Shown here one piece after another: positions 8,688 through 16,135 of a DNA stretch of 64,000 nt. Both the position numbers and the translations under genes were made by a program. The number at the start of each line of letters is the position of its first letter. Position 1 is the first letter of the stretch. The DNA is from Cyclobacteriaceae bacterium YHN15 (GTDB taxonomy: Bacteria > Bacteroidota > Bacteroidia > Cytophagales > Cyclobacteriaceae). The stretch is taken from assembly GCA_003797895.1 (NCBI GenBank), contig RKQB01000001.1, positions 62,001 through 126,000 of the forward strand, given 5' to 3'. A model generated the notes under the pieces. That model ran no database searches. It had not been told where the DNA came from and was given only the letters and a program-made list of their open reading frames with translations.

Positions 8688-9563
8688 ATGAAGCAGGCTT
8701 TACAAAAATCCCGCATTCCATCCAACAAGGCTTTTGTTGTCAAAGAACTGATAGCACCTTTTTTTGATAACCAATGGCATTTCCATCAGGAATACCAATT
8801 GTTTTTGGTGCTTGAAGGAAGAGGAACCCGCTTTATTGGGGATCAAATGAAACCGTTTAGAGAGTATGACATGGTTTTTACAGGACCAAATTTGCCCCAT
8901 TTGTGGAGGAATGATGCGGTATATTTTGACAAGGAAAGTCATTTGAAGACCCATGGGGTTGTGGTGTATTTTGGGGAGGATTTGTTGGGTTCGGCCCTTC
9001 AGGAAAAGGAAGAACTGGAATTGATCAGGATATTGCTCCAAAAGTCCTTGAGGGGTTTTGAAATTACAGGGAAAACCAATTTGGAATTGAGGGAAAAAAT
9101 GAAAGACCTGGTGAAAAGATCAGGATTTGAAAGTTATCTGCTGCTACTGGATATTTTAAGAACAATTGCCACATCTTCCGATTGTGTCCCCATTACACGG
9201 GCAGGGTATATCAATAACAATAAGGAGTCAGAAAAGGATAGGATGCGGAAAGTGTATGAATATGTGACGGAAAATTTCCAGAAAAAAATCCAGTTGCAGG
9301 AGGTAGCCAGCCTGGCGAATATGACTGAAAGTGCATTCAGCCGGTATTTCAAGTCCAGGATGAACAAACCTTTTTCGGAATTTCTTTCCGATGTGAGAAT
9401 CAGTCATGCCTGCAAACTGCTTCATGAGTTGGATGCAAATATCAGTGAAATCTGTTATGAAAGTGGCTTTAATACACTCTCTAATTTTAATAAGCAGTTT
9501 AAAGAAAGGATGGGCGTGACTCCCATGGCTTATAAAAAGGATTATCAGAGGACTTTTGAGTGA
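8688..9563 (+). CDS. AraC-family regulator with cupin sensor
   Basis: The N-terminal half is a cupin-like effector domain (HFHQEYQLFLVLEGRGTRF and GPNLPHLWRND). The C-terminal ~100 residues form the double helix-turn-helix of AraC proteins (LQEVASLANMTESAFSRYF and ISEICYESGFNTLSNFNKQF). I start it at the ATG at 8688, 35 codons inside the longest frame. AAGGAAG lies 7 nt upstream of this ATG, and conserved family sequence begins shortly after it, whereas the extra upstream residues look random. It is divergent from the ThuA/cupredoxin-epimerase-Gfo/Idh cluster and is the obvious candidate to activate it on sensing a sugar. The regulator call is firm; the target is inferred from position. Confidence 0.85.
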   Translation: MKQALQKSRIPSNKAFVVKELIAPFFDNQWHFHQEYQLFLVLEGRGTRFIGDQMKPFREYDMVFTGPNLPHLWRNDAVYFDKESHLKTHGVVVYFGEDLLGSALQEKEELELIRILLQKSLRGFEITGKTNLELREKMKDLVKRSGFESYLLLLDILRTIATSSDCVPITRAGYINNNKESEKDRMRKVYEYVTENFQKKIQLQEVASLANMTESAFSRYFKSRMNKPFSEFLSDVRISHACKLLHELDANISEICYESGFNTLSNFNKQFKERMGVTPMAYKKDYQRTFE

Positions 9564-9629
9564 GGGATAGTGAAAGTAAGATGTGGGATTTCGGAATTTG
9601 TAAACTAAGCTACGTAAAGGGGAATCAAT

Positions 9630-9962
9630 TTATTGAATGGAAAGTATGGCTTGATCAGACAATAAGAATGTTTTTATTTCAGATATGTGTTTTCTTAATA
9701 AATTTAATAGTTGGCTGTTGGAACAATTTCCCTTTGTTATCCATATCAATTTTGGAGGTGGACCGTTCAAAATAGTTTTAAAATAAAAATCCTTGTCTTT
9801 ACTCTATATTGCATCAAAGTTGATTTTCGCAAATTCCCAAATTTCAGTGTCTGAAGAAGTTTCCAACCCCAATTCAAAGACATGTCTGCTCATTGGGAAA
9901 TCTTTTTCGAGTACAATTTTTGCCAAAACTGAAATATTATTGTCTATCAGGATTTTTGGCAT
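9630..9962 (-). pseudogene. DUF5615 PIN-like toxin gene broken by an internal TAG
   Basis: Starting at ATG 9962 the frame reads MPKILIDNNISVLAKIVLEK and continues as a typical DUF5615 (Mut7-C/PIN-like) protein up to residue 52, where TAG at 9804-9806 interrupts it. The same frame then continues with SKDKDFYFKTILNGPPPKLI and WITKGNCSNSQLLNLLRKHI to a TAA at 9630, which is exactly the conserved second half of the family (the xxKDxDF, PPKxIWI and GNCS blocks). One nonsense codon therefore splits an otherwise intact 110-residue gene. It lies 6 nt after the DUF433 antitoxin gene, the standard pairing. Readthrough, suppression or a sequencing error are the alternatives to true inactivation. Confidence 0.85.
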
Positions 9963-9968
9963 AATTAA

Positions 9969-10193
9969 TTAGGGTGTCAGTTGTATTTTCCTTTCAGCAT
10001 CGGCAGCATAAGCTAAGCATGCCAAAATATCCTCCTTTGTCAGCATAGGGAAATTTTCAATAATTTCTTCCATGCTATCACCGGCCGCCATATAACTAAG
10101 CACATCGTATACAGTGATTCTCATTCCCCTGATGCAAGGTTTTCCAGAACGTTGTTCTGGATTAATGGTGATATATTTGGTGTAATCTATCAT
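9969..10193 (-). CDS. DUF433 (VapB-type) antitoxin
   Basis: The 74-residue protein is MIDYTKYITINPEQRSGKPC followed by IRGMRITVYDVLSYMAAGDS and a short helical C-terminus. This matches DUF433, a winged-helix antitoxin and autorepressor family paired with DUF5615 PIN-like toxins. I prefer the ATG at 10193 over a TTG eight codons upstream because conserved sequence begins there. The toxin gene directly downstream is broken by an in-frame stop. The antitoxin may therefore be an orphan that persists as a DNA-binding repressor, or it may be drifting. Function is assigned by family and context. Confidence 0.8.
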   Translation of the reverse strand: MIDYTKYITINPEQRSGKPCIRGMRITVYDVLSYMAAGDSMEEIIENFPMLTKEDILACLAYAADAERKIQLTP

Positions 10194-10277
10194 TTTACTA
10201 TCGGTTTGTTCTCCCAATTTACGATAAATGAAAAATAGGAAGGCAAAATTTATGGATTATTAAGGGATAAGCATTCC

Positions 10278-12857
10278 TCAATCCGCCGTGCCGGGTTTGA
10301 TGATCTGCCCAAAGAAGACCGCATTGAGGAACAATTTATTTGTCCCGTACCAAATGGCCCGGAAATTAGGGTTGTCCACCATACCTATTACCCTTCCGCT
10401 GCCAAGTTTTTTCACCTGAATGATTGCGGTATTTGGCATTTTTGCCAAGTTTTCAGGATGGACATATCCGCTGGCCAAAGGCTTATCGGTATACACCATA
10501 GGGTTGGCATATTGATTTTTGGCAGGTTCCAGGAAATTATTACTGTTTCTGAAAGTATGGAGTGCTTCTTTATCATATCCATAACCTATTGGATGGGTGG
10601 TATCGAGCTTGGCATTAAAAATAGTCCCACTGGTCATCCTTGCTCCTGTATTCTTGGTGTAATCTGCATAAGGTTCGGAAGGCTTCTTGGTCTCATCTTC
10701 TTCTTTTTTAAATTCAAACTTGACCAGTTCCTGACTGTTCAGCCAAGTCATGGCATTTCCCCTAGCTATCAAAGTACCGCCTGCAGAAGTCCAATTTTTT
10801 ATTTTTTCTGCTTCCTCTTTGCCCAATGAATTATAGGGTCCATTTGGCATAATCATGACATTGTATCGGCTCAAATCAGCAGATCCAATCCTTTCTACGG
10901 GAAGCAAGGTAATGGGCATATCCATCCTTTGATCCAGCAAATGCCAGATTTCCCCCGCCTCCAAACTCACCACACCGGTTCCCACCAATAGGGCAACTTC
11001 CGGTTTCTTAAGCACATCGATCTGAGGAGATCCCAAATTTATTCCTCCGGTATATCCGGTATTCAGAGCATGGATCTGCAATCCTGTTTCTTTGGCGATG
11101 TTTTGAAGGTCCTCAAAGAGGTTTAAATCCGGCTTTTCTTCCTTGGGAAGACCCACCAAAATACTGCCTCTTTTCAATTCCTTATTGCCATCTATTTTGA
11201 TAGGTTCGTTTGTTACCCTTACGAGATAGCCCTTTTTCATTAATTGATAAGCTGCCTTTGGGGCATAATAACCTTCCCAGCCAAAACCATAGGCATAGGC
11301 TTCTTTTTCACCCATTAGGCTACCATTAGGCATCCTGAAATTTTCATCCAAGGGACTTACATTTGCCAGGTTGAGTATCCGGCTGCTCAATGCCATATAA
11401 TCCAAATTAAAGGCCATCGGCATGGTCCAGGCAGAAACATCATAAAAAAGACTGTCCTGAAATTCATTTCTTGTTTCAAAAAGGGCTTTGATCAACCGGT
11501 ATTGGGGCTGATTTAGCGGAACGATATAAGCCTTTCCTTTTTCGAAAGGTACCCCATTGACCGTAATGTTTTCATTCAGTGAAAAAACATTTACTTGATG
11601 CTGCCTTATCATGTCGGCCAAGTGGAAACTCCTTGCAGCATCGGTCAAATTGCCAAATATGAAGGCTTTATCCGTATCCGTCTCAGCTTGCTGAAGACCT
11701 TCCTTATAAAAATCCTGCATGAATTTGTTAAACTCTTTTCTCATGGATTTTCCTGCTTCGAAAGAGCTCAGACTGGTGCGGAGCTGGTTACGGATGGTGA
11801 AGGCAAAAGTCAGTGGACCGTAATTGCTTTCCTGAAGATGACCTCTGGAAGAGGCCTGTTCAAATAAGATTCCTATGGAACCCTGAATATCTGGATAGGT
11901 GGAGCCGTAGCCGAAGAAATACTCATCGAAACTTTCTTTTGCAAAGTATAGGGAACCCATTTCTTCCATGGCTTTGGCATGGTAGGCAGCCATTTTCTCT
12001 GTGAGTTCCACGGTTTTCTTTGGGATCAAGGGGTGATCACGGCTTGGTATTCCCGGTTGGAAAAAGAAAGTAGAATTGGAGCCCATTTCATGATAATCCA
12101 AATAGATATTGGGCAGCCATTCCTGAAATTTCGCCACCCTATTTTGGGATTCCGGGTGCTGAACCAATAACCAGTCCCTGTTAAGATCAAACCAATAATG
12201 GTTACCCCGTCCTCCAGGCCAAGCCTCGCCCAGTTCACGGTTATTGGGGTCCCCATTGAGATTATAGGATCGGTGGGAATTGACCCAGGAGGAATACCTG
12301 TTATAGCCATCGGGATTTAGTGAAGGATCGATTAGAACTATGATGTTTTTTAGGTCTTCTTCTATTTCTTTGGCTGCTGCGAAATGGTAGGCTGCTAAAA
12401 GTGAAGAATTGATGCCGCTGGCCTCATTGCCATGCACAGAATAACCTGCTGCCAGGACCAAAGGCATTTCGTCAAGATTCAGATTGGCTTTTGGGTCACG
12501 GAGCATCTGCCTATTCTCTTTGATCTTTTCAATTTTTCCTAAATTGTCGGGAGAAGTAATGGTCAACATCACTTGGGGCCTTTTTTCGTAGGAATGCCCA
12601 AAAACTTCAAATTGTACCCGAGGAGAACTCTCTGCCAGTTTTTCAAAATAGCGGATGAGCTGCTCATAGTCTACCGTCCATTCACCTACTTCGAATCCCA
12701 GTACCTGCTTTGGGGTAGGGATTTTTTCATCATAAGTATAGGTGGAAGGGAGATAATAATCCAGTGAGATATCAGCTGTCCCTTTCGGGCTTTTCTGTCC
12801 AAGGCAAAGAGAAGGTGAAAGGGTGAATAGGAGAAAGAATAGATGTATTTTTTTCAT
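10278..12857 (-). CDS. Large M14-family zinc carboxypeptidase, secreted
   Basis: The 859-residue protein has a signal peptide ending near SLCLGQ. The M14 domain (about 65-380) shows SVHGNEASG (HxxE), FDLNRDW (Arg), YHEMGSNSTFFF (third zinc His) and GILFEQASSRG (catalytic Glu), so the full active site is present. The C-terminal half (about 400-859) contains an alpha/beta region resembling a glutamine-amidotransferase-like fold (YNVMIMPNGPYNSLG, GGTLIARGNA), common in large Bacteroidota M14 proteins. It is exported and probably periplasmic. A TAAATTTG -7 box lies upstream. It is the second M14 enzyme here but longer and differently built than the one at the left edge. The peptidase call is firm; the substrate is unknown. 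Confidence 0.88.
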   Translation of the reverse strand: MKKIHLFFLLFTLSPSLCLGQKSPKGTADISLDYYLPSTYTYDEKIPTPKQVLGFEVGEWTVDYEQLIRYFEKLAESSPRVQFEVFGHSYEKRPQVMLTITSPDNLGKIEKIKENRQMLRDPKANLNLDEMPLVLAAGYSVHGNEASGINSSLLAAYHFAAAKEIEEDLKNIIVLIDPSLNPDGYNRYSSWVNSHRSYNLNGDPNNRELGEAWPGGRGNHYWFDLNRDWLLVQHPESQNRVAKFQEWLPNIYLDYHEMGSNSTFFFQPGIPSRDHPLIPKKTVELTEKMAAYHAKAMEEMGSLYFAKESFDEYFFGYGSTYPDIQGSIGILFEQASSRGHLQESNYGPLTFAFTIRNQLRTSLSSFEAGKSMRKEFNKFMQDFYKEGLQQAETDTDKAFIFGNLTDAARSFHLADMIRQHQVNVFSLNENITVNGVPFEKGKAYIVPLNQPQYRLIKALFETRNEFQDSLFYDVSAWTMPMAFNLDYMALSSRILNLANVSPLDENFRMPNGSLMGEKEAYAYGFGWEGYYAPKAAYQLMKKGYLVRVTNEPIKIDGNKELKRGSILVGLPKEEKPDLNLFEDLQNIAKETGLQIHALNTGYTGGINLGSPQIDVLKKPEVALLVGTGVVSLEAGEIWHLLDQRMDMPITLLPVERIGSADLSRYNVMIMPNGPYNSLGKEEAEKIKNWTSAGGTLIARGNAMTWLNSQELVKFEFKKEEDETKKPSEPYADYTKNTGARMTSGTIFNAKLDTTHPIGYGYDKEALHTFRNSNNFLEPAKNQYANPMVYTDKPLASGYVHPENLAKMPNTAIIQVKKLGSGRVIGMVDNPNFRAIWYGTNKLFLNAVFFGQIIKPGTAD

Positions 12858-12894
12858 AACTGCTTTTTTAAATCAAACAAAATAGGCTTCCGTT

Positions 12895-12902
12895 CAAATT
12901 TA
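12895..12902 (-). promoter_or_regulatory. Putative -7 box TAAATTTG for the M14 gene
   Basis: It is an exact match to TAnnTTTG about 40 nt upstream of the M14 start. No good TTTG sits at the expected -33 distance, so it may need an activator. The palindromes at 12931-12962 lie just upstream. Confidence 0.45.
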
Positions 12903-13117
12903 ACACAAAATGCAAAAGATGTTGATTTTGTGGTATACCAACTATGTAAAATTGGTCCAATTGTTTTGCAATCATTTGACCTTATGTTTTATCTAACTTT
13001 TTATTTATATCCACCATTCTGCCGCTAACCAAATAATACCTGTGTTTTTCTATGGAAAGATATTTATTGATATTGGATATTGATAGATATTGGATCGGAA
13101 AAAATCCTAAATTTTTC

Positions 13118-13125
13118 TAGATTTG
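13118..13125 (+). promoter_or_regulatory. Putative -7 box TAGATTTG for the lipoprotein gene
   Basis: It is an exact TAnnTTTG match 67 nt before the start. The nearest TTG upstream is 25 nt away, a little far, and lies within the second GATATTGGAT direct repeat. Confidence 0.45.
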
Positions 13126-13192
13126 CTCTACTGGAAAAGTTGGGGATTACTATTTAATATTTATTCCAAAAATCTTTATTAACATAAAGCCT

Positions 13193-13618
13193 ATGAAAAA
13201 TTCCTTAATGTTATTATCCCTCTGTTTGATGCTGTCCTGTTCTGAGCCTAAAAAGACCGGCGAAGGCTCCGGGATTGCAGATCAATTGGAAGAAGTAGAA
13301 TCTATTGCTGAAATAGATTCAAAATCAGAACCGGATTCTTCAGCTGAATCATTTGGGTTGATAGGGAGGTGGACCATTCCCTCTTCTTATGGTGGAGGGG
13401 AATTGAAGATTGAACATCATTTGGGCAAATATTATAAAAATGAGGAATTGAATGATGGGACAGTCAATATTTCGGAAGTGGTATTGAAAGAAGAAGGAGG
13501 ACTTAGAATTTTCAGTTTGAAGGATCAATCATCCAGCGAAGTCTGGGTAATCATTGAAAGTGGAGAATTAGAAGTAAGAGGTAAAGATGGATTGATCTAT
13601 TCCAGTAAGGCCAATTAA
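13193..13618 (+). CDS. Small hypothetical lipoprotein
   Basis: The 141-residue protein begins with a clear lipoprotein signal (MLLSLCLMLSCSEPKK, lipobox Cys near residue 16). It continues with an acidic, low-complexity linker (about 20-55) and a small beta-rich domain (about 58-141) that resembles the lipocalin-like or META-like folds only in general pattern. I do not recognise the family. It stands alone with its own promoter-like sequence and converges on the membrane propeller gene. It is probably anchored at the outer or inner membrane facing the periplasm. Function is unknown. Confidence 0.7.
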   Translation: MKNSLMLLSLCLMLSCSEPKKTGEGSGIADQLEEVESIAEIDSKSEPDSSAESFGLIGRWTIPSSYGGGELKIEHHLGKYYKNEELNDGTVNISEVVLKEEGGLRIFSLKDQSSSEVWVIIESGELEVRGKDGLIYSSKAN

Positions 13619-13710
13619 AGAAAAAATCCCGCAAAAAAATTGTTTACGGGCAGTAAGGAATTTTTCCGTGAGAGAAAGGCATCCCTTATTAGAGTAGAAA
13701 ATGAAAAAAC

Positions 13711-13757
13711 CCAAACCTCAGTATAGAATATCACCCACATTCTATTGCCTGGTTTGG
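13711..13757. repeat. Two-part symmetric hairpin in a convergent gap
   Basis: CCAAACC (13711-13717) pairs with GGTTTGG (13751-13757), and ATAGAAT (13723-13729) pairs with ATTCTAT (13739-13745). They are separated by a 5x5 internal loop and closed by a 9-nt loop. There is no strong T-tract on either side, so it is not a classical terminator. Confidence 0.55.
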
Positions 13758-13823
13758 ATTGAAATTAGCTTTTGTGGATCGTTTGAGCAAAAAAATCATG
13801 TAGCAATAGGTAACAATGTCCAT

Positions 13824-13838
13824 GTTACATATTGTAAC
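13824..13838. repeat. Perfect inverted repeat GTTACA-TAT-TGTAAC
   Basis: This is a 6-bp perfect inverted repeat with a 3-bp spacer, 23 nt beyond the stop of the propeller gene. The same TGTAAC word recurs as a direct repeat upstream of the BspA-like gene (16003-16020). Confidence 0.5.
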
Positions 13839-13860
13839 CTATCCAAGAAGTCACAGAAAA

Positions 13861-15162
13861 TCAAAGCTCAATAATGTAATAGGTATATCTTTTGTCATCA
13901 GGCTTTTTTACCCGATTGATCAAATTTTTGCCATTTGAAAACCTGTAATTGGTATTGATATCCGTAATCATTCTTGATCTCCGGACCCTTCTGTTGTCCA
14001 GATTGGGGATATGCTGTATGCCCAAAATAGAATCCAGGTCATCAATAGCTAAGGTCTGACCGGAAATAGCGCTTAATTTTTTGATGGTTGCGCTGATCAC
14101 ATCAATCCCCGGTTCTTCACAAGTGCTTTCTTTTTCAGGTTCTTTCTTCCTAAGTTTCCTGTTAAGAAATGGAATTAAGAGGAAGACAGACAAGGCAAAT
14201 AAAACAAGGAAAGGGTATTTAAACCTATCAAAAAGACTTCCCGAACTTTTGATTATTTCTATATGACCTACTTTATCAGCCTTTTTTTGAAGAAGGCTTA
14301 TATCCAGAGTTTGGTGAACACCTTTTAAATTTTGGAAATAAATAGTATTGTCAATTACTTGAATGTAAGGTGATTTATAAAAATCCAGATTGCCCCTTTG
14401 TAAAAAGGAAATTTCTAAAGAGTTTTTGTCTATAAAATATAGGCCTCTTTCAGCTATATTCACCTTTTCTGAACCAAAGAAAAGGTAATCTTTCAAATTG
14501 ATGGTTCCAAAGTAGTCTGCTGATCTGAAATCAGCAATATCAGCTCCATCAATTTTAATTTTTATTCGATTCCAGGTTTTGGATTCCCAATCCAAAAACC
14601 ACCCATGATTTTCAATTTTATTTAATTCGGTCCGTACATTCTTGTATGAACCAAATAAAACAAGCAATCCGGAATCGAGAATTGCTCTTCTTCCTGTAAA
14701 ATTTAAAGGTTGATTGATGGTTTTAACAAATTCCCAAGAACCATTCTCTTCATCTAATACCATTAAGTCTGAATGGTAATTCCAAAAACCATATCCCCCT
14801 TGGGAATAAATTCTCCCATCCCTTTCAAATAAAGCCGTATTGCAGTTGTAACCCCTGTTATCAAACTTATATAAATTCTCTATGCCATTTTCAGATAACC
14901 GGAATAGGTCAAAAGTACAACGGACATGGAGCATGTATCCTTTTTGGGATTTGAATATTGAATAACTTTTTTCTTTATCATGATACACTTTATTTAAGCT
15001 ATCCAAAAAATCCAGATTCAATCCTTCAGGCAAAAAGGAAAAACCATTGATCCTGTAAAAGTTAACCGGGTCCGTTCCGAATAAATAGTGTTCGGTGCCT
15101 TTAGAAGTAGATGTAATTAAGAGAAAAAAAAACAAAATCCTGATTCTTCGGGTGAGCGTCAT
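13861..15162 (-). CDS. Membrane-anchored propeller protein with cytoplasmic C-terminal domain
   Basis: The 433-residue protein has a signal-like N-terminus (RILFFFLLITSTS). Residues about 25-310 form a repetitive beta-rich extracytoplasmic region that looks Kelch-like. One transmembrane segment spans about 316-334 (YPFLVLFALSVFLLIPFLN) and is followed by RKLRKK, placing the last 100 residues in the cytoplasm. That tail has the pattern LDNRRVRRSRMITDIN...LINRVKKPDDKRYTYYI, a basic helix plus beta hairpin resembling winged-helix DNA-binding domains at the ends of Bacteroidota membrane sensors. It may sense something outside and act on DNA inside, but this is inference. I do not recognise a named family. 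No partner gene lies nearby in the same direction. Confidence 0.65.
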   Translation of the reverse strand: MTLTRRIRILFFFLLITSTSKGTEHYLFGTDPVNFYRINGFSFLPEGLNLDFLDSLNKVYHDKEKSYSIFKSQKGYMLHVRCTFDLFRLSENGIENLYKFDNRGYNCNTALFERDGRIYSQGGYGFWNYHSDLMVLDEENGSWEFVKTINQPLNFTGRRAILDSGLLVLFGSYKNVRTELNKIENHGWFLDWESKTWNRIKIKIDGADIADFRSADYFGTINLKDYLFFGSEKVNIAERGLYFIDKNSLEISFLQRGNLDFYKSPYIQVIDNTIYFQNLKGVHQTLDISLLQKKADKVGHIEIIKSSGSLFDRFKYPFLVLFALSVFLLIPFLNRKLRKKEPEKESTCEEPGIDVISATIKKLSAISGQTLAIDDLDSILGIQHIPNLDNRRVRRSRMITDINTNYRFSNGKNLINRVKKPDDKRYTYYIIEL

Positions 15163-15349
15163 ATATTCAATTATGTATCTTGGGCAATCTTTGATCTGAA
15201 ACTACAAAATAATTCCTTTTCATTCCATCATAGCCGCTGAATTTTTAAGGGCAAATTTCACAAAAAATTAATGTGTAAAAAATTTACTCATTTAATGATT
15301 TAATGCTTATTTTCAGTTCATTATTTGAACTTATAAAATTTCAGTTAGT

Positions 15350-15658
15350 ATGGAAGAAAGAGACCAATACACAGAGTATTTCAGTACAGGAGAAATCAAG
15401 GAGACCGGAGAAACGATAGAAGGCCAATCCCATGGATTTTTCAAATCCTTCTATAAAAACGGGAATATTGAGACACAAGGTCATTATAAGGAGGGAATGA
15501 AAGATGGGTTGTGGGAATGCTTTTTCCCGGATGGGAAGCTCGAGATCCGTGGGCAATATAAGGACGATCAATTTGACGGCCTATGGGAGGTTTTCAATGA
15601 GGAGGGGGAATGTATTTCGAAAACTGTGTATGATATGGGGAAGAGGATACAGTCTTAA
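15350..15658 (+). CDS. MORN-repeat protein
   Basis: The 102-residue protein is made of about three to four MORN_2-type repeats (YFSTGEIKETGE, YKNGNIETQGHYKEGMKDG, FFPDGKLEIRGQYKDDQFDG and a final partial copy) and has no signal peptide. Such repeats form an elongated beta sheet and appear in scaffold, antitoxin-like and interaction proteins. No toxin-like gene is adjacent, so a toxin-antitoxin role is not supported here. It is monocistronic. The domain call is firm; function is unknown. Confidence 0.8.
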   Translation: MEERDQYTEYFSTGEIKETGETIEGQSHGFFKSFYKNGNIETQGHYKEGMKDGLWECFFPDGKLEIRGQYKDDQFDGLWEVFNEEGECISKTVYDMGKRIQS

Positions 15659-16002
15659 AACTAGAATATATTCAATTAGGGAAAAATAGAAAGGGACTGC
15701 TTCTGTTTAAATAGGGCGGTCCTTATATTTTAAAATTAAAAATTCATTGTTAATATACTTGATTCTTATATTCAAATTGATTTAGGAGAGATTCATTATT
15801 TCAAATTGAAATTAATGTCTTTTTTACTTTAAACAGTTTTTCAACTTTTCAGTGGGTCCCTCAGTTTGACTAATCCCTTATCCTTAAGGAATTTCTTAAT
15901 TAGGATCCTTAATCCATTGTAATCTTAGGTTAAGCGATAGGTTTCTTTTCTGACAGTTTGTTAAAAATCATGTCAATTTTTAACAATTGAAAGATCAAAA
16001 AC

Positions 16003-16020
16003 ATGTAACAATATGTAACA
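16003..16020 (+). repeat. Direct repeat ATGTAACA, period 10
   Basis: Two identical 8-mers start 10 bp apart and abut a TAnnTTTG -7 box. The spacing of one helical turn suits tandem binding of a regulator on one DNA face. Confidence 0.5.
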
Positions 16021-16021
16021 C

Positions 16022-16029
16022 TAGCTTTG
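16022..16029 (+). promoter_or_regulatory. Putative -7 box TAGCTTTG for the BspA-like gene
   Basis: It matches TAnnTTTG exactly. There is no TTG at 17-23 nt upstream; the ATGTAACA repeats occupy the space just upstream instead, suggesting activator dependence. Confidence 0.45.
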
Positions 16030-16135
16030 TTCGCAATGCTACTCGATTTTTCCTTTTATCGACAGATTAAGGTGTATTTTAGACTATATGACCCCGAAGC
16101 CGAAGAGGGTTAAAGTTTTATTTAATTTTTAGGTT

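Larger units (their letters stand above)
12858..13192. other. 335-bp divergent intergenic region with palindromes and promoters
   Basis: No gene is seen. Towards the M14 gene it has a -7 box at 12895-12902. It also holds a 10-bp palindrome TGGTATACCA (12931-12940), the palindrome AATTGG-T-CCAATT (12950-12962), and two copies of GATATTGGAT (13069-13078, 13086-13095) ahead of a -7 box for the lipoprotein gene at 13118-13125. This looks like a regulated divergent promoter region. Confidence 0.5.
15659..16135. other. 477-bp intergenic region ahead of the BspA-like gene
   Basis: No gene is seen. A weak hairpin (AAGGGACTGC with GGTCCTT, about 15691-15723) may terminate the MORN gene. Two ATGTAACA copies one helical turn apart (16003-16010, 16013-16020) directly precede a TAGCTTTG -7 box (16022-16029), implying a ~100-nt leader for the downstream gene. 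The remainder is AT-rich without features I can support. Confidence 0.5.

Noticed and set aside
9560..9775. 71-codon plus-strand frame after the AraC gene
   Set aside because: It overlaps the AraC stop, has no family resemblance and lies opposite the DUF5615 pseudogene, whose conserved blocks explain the sequence better.
15350..15658. MORN protein as a toxin-antitoxin partner
   Set aside because: No adjacent toxin-like gene is present and MORN repeats occur in many unrelated proteins.
15659..16135. Possible tRNA or small RNA gene in the gap
   Set aside because: No cloverleaf arms or CCA end can be drawn; only promoter-like elements are supported.
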